In this document: positions 47,288 through 56,683 of the stretch, piece after piece
How positions within the stretch are numbered: position 1 is the stretch's first letter
Layout: the number at the start of each line of letters is the position of its first letter
NCBI GenBank assembly: GCA_965223095.1
Contig: OZ244979.1
Coordinates: forward strand, 248,001-312,000
Direction of reading: 5' to 3'
Length of the DNA: 64,000 nt
DNA from: J054 sp965223095
GTDB lineage: Bacteria; Pseudomonadota; Gammaproteobacteria; Steroidobacterales; GCA-2729495
Notes under the pieces: model-generated
Told to the model about the DNA's origin: nothing
Databases searched by the model: none
Seen by the model: only the letters and a program-made list of their open reading frames with translations
Made by a program: the position numbers and the translations under genes

Positions 47288-47508
47288 ATCCCACATTCCC
47301 GGCTGCGCGCGGCACAAAAAATGCGCGCCCAACTGCGCCGCGCGGCCGTCGTCCCCGGCCACAAAAGCGTTACCGATGGGATAAGTGACTGATCCATATA
47401 GCCATCACCCACAAAATTGGACCGATTACAATGGAGTTTTAGGGAATGGCCGCGGTTGCGGAACAAATTTGCTAGGCTTAGTGGCCCTATAGGATGCGCA
47501 TATAACCC

Positions 47509-48036
47509 GTGGGCACAACAACACCGAATTTAATCACCGAAGCCTTGTCTGGCTGGACACCCAGTCCCGCCGCTCAACAACTCATCTTCTGGCGGATATT
47601 ACACCTGCTCATGGCGCGATACGGCAGTACGCCCATGGGCCAAGCCCTGACCGGCATGACCGCCACCATCCTGAATGAAATGGGACATGCGCCCACGGTG
47701 AGCGAACTCTGCGCCGCCACCGGCCTGCCAAAGTCCTCTATTTCCCGCTACATATCCGCGCAAATGGAACAGGGAATCGTCCGCGAAGCCATTGATCCAA
47801 AAGACCGCCGCCGCCGTATGTTGCTACCCACCGAAGCAGGAAAACAAGAACGGGCCTGGCAAATCGCCCAGATGCAGCAAATTCTTCAGGACGTGCGTGC
47901 CTGGGACCAAGTCCACGGCGCCGACCCTGAGGCCATCGACGGTGGCAAGGAACTCGACCGCATGGTCTCGGTGGCCGTGAACCCGCCGGAAGAATTCAAA
48001 ATGCGGCGCAAACGGGGCCGCCCACGGGCAAGCTGA
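47509..48036 (+). CDS. MarR-type transcriptional regulator
   Basis: A 175-residue winged-helix DNA-binding protein. The recognition region TVSELCAATGLPKSSISRYISAQMEQGIV (about 62-90) and the wing IDPKDRRRRMLLPTEAGK (about 95-112) are of the MarR fold. GTG start. Members are usually dimeric repressors released by small phenolic ligands or stress. It is divergent from the ABC exporter, about 230 bases apart, which is its most likely target. A terminator hairpin follows at 48133. Confidence 0.87.
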   Translation: MGTTTPNLITEALSGWTPSPAAQQLIFWRILHLLMARYGSTPMGQALTGMTATILNEMGHAPTVSELCAATGLPKSSISRYISAQMEQGIVREAIDPKDRRRRMLLPTEAGKQERAWQIAQMQQILQDVRAWDQVHGADPEAIDGGKELDRMVSVAVNPPEEFKMRRKRGRPRAS

Positions 48037-48132
48037 GAATCCAGTGCCGCAGGGCTGATATAACCTGGTGTAATCAGCTTCTAAGCAATCCATGTTTGGC
48101 TATTCAGCCCATGGCGCCTAAGCTTCTACATT

Positions 48133-48157
48133 CGGAGGTCAGTTTGACCTCCGTTTT
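48133..48157 (+). terminator. Intrinsic terminator after the MarR-type gene
   Basis: A perfect 9-bp stem (CGGAGGTCA paired with TGACCTCCG) with a 3-base loop is followed by TTTT. It separates the regulator from the sulfite reductase cluster, which must therefore have its own promoter between here and 48190. Confidence 0.8.
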
Positions 48158-48189
48158 GCGCTGCGCCAAGGAAAATCAAACCGAGAACC

Positions 48190-48471
48190 ATGCACCAAGT
48201 ATTGACCGCCAACAGTCTGCGCGACGGCCGCGTTGTCTTCCTCAGCCATGACCAGCGCTGGGTGACTGAGCTAGACAAAGCGCAGCTCGCCAGCGGTGAT
48301 TCGGAGGCTGAGGAACTGACCAAAGCAGGCGTTCAAGCTGAGGCTGATGGTCTTGTCATCGCCAGCTACCTCATTGATGTCGAGCTGCAAAGTCCCGGCC
48401 TGGTCAAACCGTCCTCACTTAAAGAACGGATACGTGCTTTCGGACCGACGGTGCAAACAGAAAATAACTGA
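48190..48471 (+). CDS. DUF2849 protein
   Basis: A 93-residue protein with the DUF2849 pattern: VLTANSLRDGRVVFLSHDQRWVTEL near residues 4-28. This small family is nearly always found directly before sulfite reductase in assimilatory sulfate clusters, and it is so here. Its role is unknown. GAGA precedes the ATG; the reductase gene starts 9 bases after its stop. Confidence 0.9.
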   Translation: MHQVLTANSLRDGRVVFLSHDQRWVTELDKAQLASGDSEAEELTKAGVQAEADGLVIASYLIDVELQSPGLVKPSSLKERIRAFGPTVQTENN

Positions 48472-48480
48472 ACCTAAGCC

Positions 48481-50157
48481 ATGTATCGCTACGACGAATT
48501 CGACCACCAATTGGTTACTGAACGGGTTGCTCAGTTTCGTGACCAAGTGCGGCGGCGCTTAGCCGGCGAACTCACCGAGGATCAATTCAAACCCCTGCGA
48601 CTAATGAACGGGCTATACCTGCAGCTGCACGCCTACATGCTGCGAGTTAATGTGCCCTATGGCGTCTTATCCTCCCGGCAATTGCGCAAGCTAGCGGATA
48701 TCGCGCGACGCTATGACCGCGACTACGGCCACTTTACAACGCGTCAGAATATTCAATACAACTGGATCAGCTTAGAGGACACAGCCGACATCCTCAGCGA
48801 ACTTGCCGAAGTTGAAATGAATAGCATGCAATCCTCCGGTAATTGTGTCCGCAATATTACCGCTGATCACTATGCCGGGCGGGCGGCAGACGAAATTGAA
48901 GACCCTCGGGTTTGGTGCGAAATAATCCGTCAGTATTCAATTCTGCATCCAGAATTCGCTTACCTGCCGAGAAAATTCAAAATCGCGATAACCGGCTCAC
49001 CCAACGATCGAGCGGCGGTGGCAGTGCATGACATTGGTTTGCGCATGCATCACAACGGGCAAGGCAAAGCAGGCTTCGAAGTCATCGTCGGCGGCGGGCA
49101 GGGGCGCACACCGGTCATTGGAAAAACCATTCGTGATTGGATCGCGCCGGAAGAGATTTTGTCTTATTGCGAAGCAATCTTGCGCGTCTATAACCTCTAT
49201 GGCCGGCGCGACAACATTTACAAAGCGCGTATAAAAATACTGGTGAACGCGCTGGGCATCGATAAATTTCGCGATCTGGTTGACGCAGAATGGCAGGCAA
49301 TACGCGGGGGTGAATTAGAGATCTCTGAGCAGGAGATTGCCCGTATTCGCGCATACTTCGAGCCCCCCACTTATGAAGAATTGGAAGATACAGACCAAGA
49401 ATTAGCCGCACGGCGGGATGCGGATGATAATTTCGACGCGTGGCTGCGCAGCAATATCGCCGCCCATAAAATACCCGGCTATGCCATTGTTAACTTGTCA
49501 CTGAAAGCGCCAGGCGCCGAGCCGGGGGATTTATCAGCGGACCGCATGGACGCTGTGGCTGACTTGGCGGATAAATTCAGTCTAGGCGAGCTGCGCGTGA
49601 GTCATCGACAAAATTTAGTACTCGCCGATGTCCGTCAGACTGACTTGTACGAACTTTGGCAATTGCTAGACGGCTTGGAACTGGCGACGCCCAACGTGGG
49701 TATGCTCACGGACATGATTGCCTGCCCGGGACTCGACTATTGCAGCTTGGCAAATGCTCGTTCGATTCCCATCGCCCAAGATATTAGCCGGCATTTTGCG
49801 GCCGTCGATCAATTGCAGGCCATCGGCGGTCTCACGCTCAATATTTCCGGTTGTATGAACGCCTGCGGCCATCATCACGTGGGCAATATCGGCATATTGG
49901 GCGTGGATAAGCGTGGCAAAGAGTTCTTTCAACTGACGCTGGGTGGGGCTTCGGATCAGCACGCGGCCCTGGGCGACCGTTTGGGACCGGCATTGGCGCA
50001 GCAAGACGTGCCGGGCGCGATAGAAGCAATCGTCGCTACCTATCTAGAGCTACGCAACGCGGATGAAACATTTCTAGAGACCTATCGTCGCGTCGGACTC
50101 GAAGCGTTTCGACTGGCAGTCTACGGCGATGGCCCCAAGGCTCGGAGAGTCGCCTGA
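48481..50157 (+). CDS. Assimilatory nitrite/sulfite reductase (siroheme, 4Fe-4S)
   Basis: A 558-residue hemoprotein reductase. The four cluster/siroheme cysteines are visible in CPGLDYC (CX5C, near 415-421) and SGCMNACGHH (CX3C, near 458-462). The N-terminal ferredoxin-like repeats include GHFTTRQNIQYNW near 83-95. It reduces sulfite (or nitrite) by six electrons in the cytosol; clustering with DUF2849 and DUF934 points to sulfite, as in CysI. It has no flavoprotein partner here and may take electrons from ferredoxin. Confidence 0.93.
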   Translation: MYRYDEFDHQLVTERVAQFRDQVRRRLAGELTEDQFKPLRLMNGLYLQLHAYMLRVNVPYGVLSSRQLRKLADIARRYDRDYGHFTTRQNIQYNWISLEDTADILSELAEVEMNSMQSSGNCVRNITADHYAGRAADEIEDPRVWCEIIRQYSILHPEFAYLPRKFKIAITGSPNDRAAVAVHDIGLRMHHNGQGKAGFEVIVGGGQGRTPVIGKTIRDWIAPEEILSYCEAILRVYNLYGRRDNIYKARIKILVNALGIDKFRDLVDAEWQAIRGGELEISEQEIARIRAYFEPPTYEELEDTDQELAARRDADDNFDAWLRSNIAAHKIPGYAIVNLSLKAPGAEPGDLSADRMDAVADLADKFSLGELRVSHRQNLVLADVRQTDLYELWQLLDGLELATPNVGMLTDMIACPGLDYCSLANARSIPIAQDISRHFAAVDQLQAIGGLTLNISGCMNACGHHHVGNIGILGVDKRGKEFFQLTLGGASDQHAALGDRLGPALAQQDVPGAIEAIVATYLELRNADETFLETYRRVGLEAFRLAVYGDGPKARRVA

Positions 50158-50651
50158 TGGCCATCGTCCGCAATGGCGCACTGATTACGGATGTATTCGT
50201 GGATGTGTCGGACGCGGAAACCATTGCCGAAGATGGGCCTGTGCTGATCAGTCTGCAACAATGGCAAACGAACCGCGAAAATTTGCTGCGGCGAACGCCA
50301 GCCATTGGCCTGCGCTTAAATAGTGACGAGCACCCGGAGGCCCTGGGTGATGATGTGCATCACTTCGACATGATTGCGCTAGAGTTTCCAAGCTTTCGCG
50401 ACGGCAGAGCCTATTCCTATGCTCGCCTGCTCAGAGAACGCTTTGGATTTAAGGGCGAAATACGCGCGGTTGGCGACGTGCTGCTGGATCAGTTGCACTT
50501 TATGGAACGGGTAGGTTTCGATGCCTTTGATATCCCCGGCGAAGACCCCTTAGGAACCTTCAAGCAGGCCATGGGCGCTTTCAAGGTTTGGTATCAACCC
50601 GCGGCGGATAGCCGACCCTGGGCAGCTCGAGCGCGACATCAGGCCGATTGA
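50157..50651 (+). CDS. DUF934 protein
   Basis: A 164-residue protein of the DUF934 family (GDVLLDQLHFMERVGFDAFDI near 116-136 is characteristic). It usually closes assimilatory sulfate-reduction operons. Its ATG shares one base with the reductase stop codon (TGATG), so translation is coupled. The function is unknown. In related clusters cysH lies between the reductase and this gene; here it does not. Confidence 0.9.
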   Translation: MAIVRNGALITDVFVDVSDAETIAEDGPVLISLQQWQTNRENLLRRTPAIGLRLNSDEHPEALGDDVHHFDMIALEFPSFRDGRAYSYARLLRERFGFKGEIRAVGDVLLDQLHFMERVGFDAFDIPGEDPLGTFKQAMGAFKVWYQPAADSRPWAARARHQAD

Positions 50652-53209
50652 GCATCGCCGCGCGCACCCGGCCCAAACGGGCGAAGAACAATCAACAACA
50701 GGGGCAGTAAGGTGAGATTCGCCAGCATGGCGAAAATCATCGCGAAGCCTGTAAACAACCCAAAATAGATGGTCGGAATAAAATTCGATAAGGCCAGTAT
50801 GGCAAACCCCGCTGTAATGATGATTGACGTGTAGTACATGGCCCGTCCGATACTGCCATGGGAACGCCGAACCGCCGCGACATAGTCGCCATCCCGCGCG
50901 AACTCTTCGCGAAAACGATGCAGGTAGTGAATGGAGTCATCCACGCCTATGCCCACGGCGATGGCGGCGATGGTAATCGTCATGATATCCAGCGGAATCC
51001 CCAGCCAACCCATGGCGCCGAGCACGGTAGAGGCCGCCAGCACATTGGGTACCAGCGCGACCAATGAAACCGGAATTGACCGGAACAACAAAATAAACAT
51101 GAGCAGTACCGCCAGAAAAACGAAGCCCATGGTTAAAATCTGCGATCGATACAAGCTTTGCAGCACATTGTTATAGAGCACCAGCATGCCGGTGACATGG
51201 ACTTGCTCCGGCTTAAACCCGAGTTTCTCGGTAAAGTCCTGGCGTACCTTGGCCAAGAGTTCGCCCCGACGTAGCGTGGGGTCGGACTCAAACACGCGCA
51301 CCGACAGCCTTAACTGATTGCCGTCGGGAGACATATAGGGATCAAATAAAGTGGTTTTTACAGCTTCGGGTAAGCGCTTGTAGAGTATCGACAAGAAGAA
51401 AGTGCCAGGCGTCTTACCGTCATTCACTACCTTGAGAGTTTCCATCCCAGTATGCAAGGAAAGGACTTTGCCCGTTTCCTGCAAACTTTCTAAGTAGCGA
51501 TGAGCCTCGCCTAAGCGCGACAATTGATACGTGTTATACCAATAGCTCGTCGCGCCTAAGTCCGGCGTGTCGCTGCTCCCCGGCTCACCCAGTTCATCGA
51601 ATTCATCTTCGCCGAACTCATCCGCAAATTCGTCATCGGAAAATTCATCCGCGCCGGTATCATCGGCGGCAAAAGTCGCTTGCGCCTGCTGATAAAACTC
51701 CGGATCAGCATCCAAAATAACATCAAAGGGTGTGGTACCCCCTAACTCGCGATCGATGGTTGCCAAACCCTGATAAATCTCAGTGCTGTCCTTAAAATTA
51801 TCAATAAAGCGGTTTTCCACCTCCAATAACATCAAACCGGTAACCCCGCCCACGGCGACCAGTACGTAGAACACCGCAGTCGCCGCGGGATGCTCATGCA
51901 CCAAACGGGCCAGCAAAGCCGTGATTGCACCGGTAAAGTCTCGCTGCACTTGGGGCTCGCCCGCGGGTCGCAATAACAAGGCAGCCGGAAAGAAACTAAA
52001 CGCGATTATCAGTACCACGGCCATGCCGATGACCATCATCCAGCCGAAATCGATGACCGGGCGAATGCCGCTAACCAATAGGGACGCGAAAGCCACCATG
52101 GTCGTGGCGGCAGTGTAAAAACAGGGCTGAAACTTATCACGCAAAGTATTCGTTACCAGCCAATACTGTTGCGCATCTGGATTTTCTGCATGCAACTCTC
52201 GATAGCGCACGATCAAGTGCACGGTCAAAGACAATGAAAAAATAAGCAGTAGCGCAACGAAATTCGCGGAGACAACGGTAACCGGCCAACGCAAGCCGCT
52301 CAGCAAGCCCAGCATCAGCACGACAGCCACTAAGCAACAACCGATGGACAGGACAACCCAGCGCAAGCGCACGAAAATCACAAACAGCAAGGCCGTCAAG
52401 AACAATAAGATGCCGGTACCAAACACGATCACATCGCGCAAAATATAGGTCAGCATATCGTCGACGATCATTGGCACGCCGCCGACACGAATCTCGGCGA
52501 CATCGCTATACTTCTCGATTATTCCTCTAACGTTTGCCAGGGTCGTGTGTTGCGCGGCCGTCACAATTTCGCGGCGATCAAGGATGTCGTCGCTCAAGCT
52601 GGCGATCTGCGCCTCTTCCGCGGCCGTTAGAGCACGGTCAATAGAACGTCCCCGCAACTCATCTCGCGCTCTTAGTAGCGCGTGATAGTCCTCGTCTAGG
52701 CGAAGCTGAACCAACAAGGCCGTGGTGCGGCCATCGGCGCTCATGATCAACTGTTTATAGAGAGGGCTTTCTGCCAACTCTCGCCGGGCAAGCGTTCGGT
52801 CGGTGCCCGGACTCAGCAGATTCGGAACCTCAGACTGTAATGAATCCAAGCTGACTACGGGGCTCGCCACCAATGGCACATCCAGCAGCGTCGTTACGGC
52901 AGCCACCCCCGGCAGGCTGCGAATTGAATCACGCAAACTTTTTAAGTCCGCCAGCACCGAATCAACCAACAAATCATCCGGCACCGAGTAAGTAACGATC
53001 AAGTAGTCATCGGAACCATAGCGCGCACGGATACCGCGGTAATAGCGTAAGTCTTGATCATTCTCTAGCAATAATGAGTCAGCGGACGCGTCCAGACGGA
53101 AATCGGTGGCAAAATAGCCCGCCAGGGCCGTTAGCAGCAGCAGAGCGAACAAAGTGAGGCCGGGACGGCTGAGCAGTAGCCGTTCCAGCAACGAGGCTAA
53201 AGATTGCAT
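50639..53209 (-). CDS. MMPL/RND-superfamily transporter
   Basis: An 856-residue inner-membrane protein with 12 helices in two halves, sterol-sensing-like repeats and the GIGVDDSIHYLHRFREEF segment (near 765-783) of the MMPL/HpnN/Patched-like group. These proteins export lipids or hopanoids. A very acidic low-complexity insert (DEFSDDEFADEF and similar, about 510-550) sits in the second periplasmic loop. I chose the ATG at 53209; an upstream GTG at 53257 would overlap the divergent MFS start. No adaptor is adjacent. Confidence 0.88.
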   Translation of the reverse strand: MQSLASLLERLLLSRPGLTLFALLLLTALAGYFATDFRLDASADSLLLENDQDLRYYRGIRARYGSDDYLIVTYSVPDDLLVDSVLADLKSLRDSIRSLPGVAAVTTLLDVPLVASPVVSLDSLQSEVPNLLSPGTDRTLARRELAESPLYKQLIMSADGRTTALLVQLRLDEDYHALLRARDELRGRSIDRALTAAEEAQIASLSDDILDRREIVTAAQHTTLANVRGIIEKYSDVAEIRVGGVPMIVDDMLTYILRDVIVFGTGILLFLTALLFVIFVRLRWVVLSIGCCLVAVVLMLGLLSGLRWPVTVVSANFVALLLIFSLSLTVHLIVRYRELHAENPDAQQYWLVTNTLRDKFQPCFYTAATTMVAFASLLVSGIRPVIDFGWMMVIGMAVVLIIAFSFFPAALLLRPAGEPQVQRDFTGAITALLARLVHEHPAATAVFYVLVAVGGVTGLMLLEVENRFIDNFKDSTEIYQGLATIDRELGGTTPFDVILDADPEFYQQAQATFAADDTGADEFSDDEFADEFGEDEFDELGEPGSSDTPDLGATSYWYNTYQLSRLGEAHRYLESLQETGKVLSLHTGMETLKVVNDGKTPGTFFLSILYKRLPEAVKTTLFDPYMSPDGNQLRLSVRVFESDPTLRRGELLAKVRQDFTEKLGFKPEQVHVTGMLVLYNNVLQSLYRSQILTMGFVFLAVLLMFILLFRSIPVSLVALVPNVLAASTVLGAMGWLGIPLDIMTITIAAIAVGIGVDDSIHYLHRFREEFARDGDYVAAVRRSHGSIGRAMYYTSIIITAGFAILALSNFIPTIYFGLFTGFAMIFAMLANLTLLPLLLIVLRPFGPGARGDAQSA

Positions 53210-53271
53210 AGCCCTATTGTCTAACGTTGATGGCAATTGTCCAAGGGCTACCCCCATCGCACAGGACCACC

Positions 53272-54450
53272 ATGTTTAACGTCATCATCCTATGCATCGC
53301 TCAGTTCTTCGCGGCCTGCGGGCATGTCAGCCTGGTAGTCCTTGCCGGCATTATCGGCGCGCAGTTGGCCGGTGATCCTCGTTTGGCGACCCTGCCGGTA
53401 AGCTTCGGCGTCATTGGTATCGCTATTACCACCGCACCCGCAGCGCTCGCCATGCCACGCCTTGGCCGCCGACGCGTATTTATCCTCGGCGCCCTCATGG
53501 CAGCCGCCGGTGCCGGACTGGCCATTCTTGCTATGCAAGTTGCTAGCTTCTGGCTCTACTGCGCGGCGAACCTTCTGATGGGCGCAAATCTCGCCTTCAC
53601 AGCCCAATTCCGCTTCGCGGCCGCCGAAAGCGTCGCGCCGGAACTGGTGAGCCGGGTTGTGGCCTGGGTGATGCTGGGCACCGTCTTCGCCGCTAGCTTC
53701 GCGCCGCGACTGATCGTGGCCGCTCGCCATTTGACTGATACCGACTACGCCGCCTCTTTTGCCCTGATGAGTTTGGCCTATTTATGCAGCGCCATCACGC
53801 TGGCGTTCTTGCGCAACCCACCGGTCATATCCGCCGAAGCTAATGTGGGCGGACGAAGTCTGCGTGAGATTGCCAGGCAGAGTAATTTTCGTATTGCCGT
53901 GTTGGCGGCAGCCATCGGCTATGGCGTCATGGCGCTGATCATGACGGCAACGCCCTTGAGCATGCATGTGCTGATGGGACACAGCGTGGAAGCAACGGCG
54001 GCGGTGGTCCAAGGGCACGTACTCGCCATGTATCTGCCTTCGCTGATTAGCGGCTGGCTGGTGGCCAAGCTGGGCGTCGCAAGAATGCTAGTTGTTGGCA
54101 CAATTTGCGAAGCGATCTGCGTGGTTTTCGCCATATCCGGCAACGCTGTTCTGCACTACGGAGCAGCCATGGTATCGCTGGGTATCGGCTGGAACCTCAT
54201 GTTTGTAGCGGGCACCACGCTATTGACGCGTTGCTACGAACCCAACGAGCGCTTCCGCGCACAGGCCAGCAATGAGTTCACCATGTTCGGCGTAATGGCA
54301 CTGGCATCATTGCTGGCGGGTGTGATGATCACTAGTTTGGGCTGGCGGGGGATGAATCTCTTAGCCTTGCTGCCGCTGGCCGCCCTACTGACGCTGATTG
54401 TCTTCAACCCGAAAATTGCGCAACGCCCGCAAGGCTCCGGTGCGGCTTAG
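53272..54450 (+). CDS. MFS transporter
   Basis: A 392-residue 12-helix transporter. MPRLGRRRVFILGALM near 61-76 is the cytoplasmic motif-A-like loop of a drug:H+ type MFS exporter. AGGA lies 6 bases before the ATG at 53272, which I prefer over upstream TTG/ATG codons at 53227-53230. It is divergent from the MMPL transporter (62 bases) and its last 47 bases overlap the convergent SMP-30-like gene. Confidence 0.85.
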   Translation: MFNVIILCIAQFFAACGHVSLVVLAGIIGAQLAGDPRLATLPVSFGVIGIAITTAPAALAMPRLGRRRVFILGALMAAAGAGLAILAMQVASFWLYCAANLLMGANLAFTAQFRFAAAESVAPELVSRVVAWVMLGTVFAASFAPRLIVAARHLTDTDYAASFALMSLAYLCSAITLAFLRNPPVISAEANVGGRSLREIARQSNFRIAVLAAAIGYGVMALIMTATPLSMHVLMGHSVEATAAVVQGHVLAMYLPSLISGWLVAKLGVARMLVVGTICEAICVVFAISGNAVLHYGAAMVSLGIGWNLMFVAGTTLLTRCYEPNERFRAQASNEFTMFGVMALASLLAGVMITSLGWRGMNLLALLPLAALLTLIVFNPKIAQRPQGSGAA

Positions 54451-55336
54451 CCATCCCCGTGTCGATTTGACCGACAATCTCACCGCTGACAGTATCAATA
54501 CGCGACATGACACCAGTAAAAATATTGGTCGCAAGGATGGCGGACTCATCCGGAGTTACCGTCACCATGGCGTACCCGTATTCATCCAGCTCAATACGTC
54601 GTGCACGCTGACCATTCTGATCCAAAAAATCCATAAAGCTACCGCGCAGAAGCACTAGCGTGCCATCGGCTAGATAGTCCACGCCAGTGGTCCACCGGCG
54701 CGTATATTCTTCCCCGCCGGGATAGGTCACCAAATCCGGCAATTGTTGGCCCGCTTTGACATCATAGCGCATGACCCGCATGCCTAAATCGGTCATGTAG
54801 GCCAGCGTTTTATTGTCCGGATGCATCGCGCAATGCGTAACGCCGTGGAAACCGGTCAGTGAAGGAGACAGATCATTGTCGAATTCGCGCAGCTTATTGA
54901 ACTGCGAATCAAACTCGGCAATGCGTCCGTAGCCAACGACATCCGTCCCGGGCAGCAAGCGCATGACGCCACCGGCGTAGGGCTTGTCACCACAAAGATA
55001 TTCGCAGAGATAAATTCGCTCACCACTAAACGCCACGCTGCCCCAGGCACGATCCTCAAGCTGTGGAGGCGGCAGCTCTTTACCGTCTGGACTGACTCTG
55101 ACGACGGCATGCGCAAAGGCGTCAAAAGCCCAGAGCACGCCATCTGGAGCGAAACGCAGATTAACCACCAAATGCGTGGTATTTGCCGTGTACAGCGTGC
55201 CCTTTGGCACCAAGTTGCGATCAAACTGCAGAATTCGCCCCTCGCCTGCATGATCGTCATCAGGATCGCACAGGTAGGTACAGCCCAAAAAAATGTCACC
55301 GGGCGCGAAAGACTTTAGTGTCGAGATCTTGGTCAT
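54404..55336 (-). CDS. SMP-30/gluconolactonase-like beta-propeller protein
   Basis: A 310-residue protein built of repeated four-strand blades, such as RFAPDGVLWAFDAFAHAVVRVSPDG and LDEYGYAMVTVTPDESAILATN. It resembles SMP-30/NHL-type six-bladed propellers, which include lactonases and scaffold proteins. No signal peptide is visible. I chose the ATG at 55336 over an upstream TTG at 55357. The substrate is unknown. Confidence 0.7.
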   Translation of the reverse strand: MTKISTLKSFAPGDIFLGCTYLCDPDDDHAGEGRILQFDRNLVPKGTLYTANTTHLVVNLRFAPDGVLWAFDAFAHAVVRVSPDGKELPPPQLEDRAWGSVAFSGERIYLCEYLCGDKPYAGGVMRLLPGTDVVGYGRIAEFDSQFNKLREFDNDLSPSLTGFHGVTHCAMHPDNKTLAYMTDLGMRVMRYDVKAGQQLPDLVTYPGGEEYTRRWTTGVDYLADGTLVLLRGSFMDFLDQNGQRARRIELDEYGYAMVTVTPDESAILATNIFTGVMSRIDTVSGEIVGQIDTGMAKPHRSLAGVAQFSG

Positions 55337-55423
55337 GGGGCTATAGTGGCGCTCCAAAGCCTGTTGCCCTATAGAGAATTACCGAAACCCCTAATTCGGC
55401 GGCCAAGGGGTTAATATGGTCTC

Positions 55424-56680
55424 ATGTCACGATCCGCCGCCCTGCTAGCTGCCACCCTACTATTGGCCTGCTCCCCGCCGGCCCCGGAGCCTGCGGATGA
55501 GACATCGAATCAATTGCTCTTGACAGGCGTCTGGCGCGCTGAGGTTGAACAACTCGGCCGGCAACTGCCCTTCAACTTCGAAGTAACCTTGACCGATACC
55601 GGTTACGCGGTGACCTATCTCAATGGTCCGGAACGCATGCCAGTGGAAACTGTGCGGCTGGAAGACGACGGATATTTGGAATTGAACTTTCCGTCGTATT
55701 CCTCGGGACTAAGCGCGCAGATCGACGGCGATCACATGAGCGGAGAAATTAGCTTAGCGCGCCGCAACAAGGTTCACCGGCTGCCATTTAGCGCCCGGCA
55801 TGGCCAAGCCCATCGGTTTTTTCCAGAACCGGCGGCCGAATACAAAGACTTCAATGGTCGTTGGGAAGTCAGCATCCAGGTGCCGGCCTTTGATTTTACC
55901 GAACCAGCATTAGCGCTCTTTACACAGCGGGGTTCTACCTTATCCGGCACGGTGCAAACGCAAGTCGGCGACTACCGCTTTTTGCATGGCGAAGTTCGGG
56001 GCAACGAACTCTATTTGTCCACCTTTGATGGTGGCGGCACGCAATTGTGGCTAGCCCAGCAGCAAGAAGACGGCAGTCTACAGGGCAGTTTCGACTCGGT
56101 GACCTATGGAGCCGCCAATTGGACGGCCCGCCGCAACCCCGATTTCCAACTTCCTGACCCCAACACTTTGACCTACATGAAAGAGGGCGAAGAGCGCCTG
56201 CAATTCAGTTTTAGGGATCTTGACGGACAGGTCGTCACCATGAACGACGCCCGCTTTGAAAACAAAGTCGTGCTCGTGGTGCTCGGCGGATCATGGTGTT
56301 CCACCTGCCATGACGAAGCACAATTCATGGTGCCCTTTTACGAAAACCACCAGGACCGGGGCCTCGAAGTGATCTATATCATGTTCGAGTATTCCGATGT
56401 CTTTGCGGAAGTCGAACCGCAATTAAGGGCATTTCAAGCACGCTATGACATCAAACACCCTATATTGTTTGCTGGCGATTCTAGCCGTGAGACACGCAGC
56501 GAGAAGCTACCGATGCTCAACAAGATCATCGCCTTTCCAACGACTCTCTTTGTCGACCGGCGCGGTAACGTAAGACGCATACATACCGCCTTCCCCGGCC
56601 CGGCGACCGGTCAGGCCCATGAAGACTACAAACGCGAATTTCGCGCCTTTGTAGACCTATTGCTGAGCGAAACAGCCTAG
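55424..56680 (+). CDS. TlpA-like thioredoxin-fold lipoprotein with N-terminal beta domain
   Basis: A 418-residue lipoprotein: signal peptide with lipobox LLAC near residue 16. About 230 residues of beta-rich sequence (HGEVRGNELYLSTFDGGGTQLW) come first, then a TlpA/ResA-like thioredoxin domain (about 255-418) with active site GGSWCSTCHDEA near 286-297. Such domains act as periplasmic disulfide reductases, often for cytochrome or metal-centre maturation. Partner unknown. Confidence 0.85.
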   Translation: MSRSAALLAATLLLACSPPAPEPADETSNQLLLTGVWRAEVEQLGRQLPFNFEVTLTDTGYAVTYLNGPERMPVETVRLEDDGYLELNFPSYSSGLSAQIDGDHMSGEISLARRNKVHRLPFSARHGQAHRFFPEPAAEYKDFNGRWEVSIQVPAFDFTEPALALFTQRGSTLSGTVQTQVGDYRFLHGEVRGNELYLSTFDGGGTQLWLAQQQEDGSLQGSFDSVTYGAANWTARRNPDFQLPDPNTLTYMKEGEERLQFSFRDLDGQVVTMNDARFENKVVLVVLGGSWCSTCHDEAQFMVPFYENHQDRGLEVIYIMFEYSDVFAEVEPQLRAFQARYDIKHPILFAGDSSRETRSEKLPMLNKIIAFPTTLFVDRRGNVRRIHTAFPGPATGQAHEDYKREFRAFVDLLLSETA

Positions 56681-56683
56681 GAT

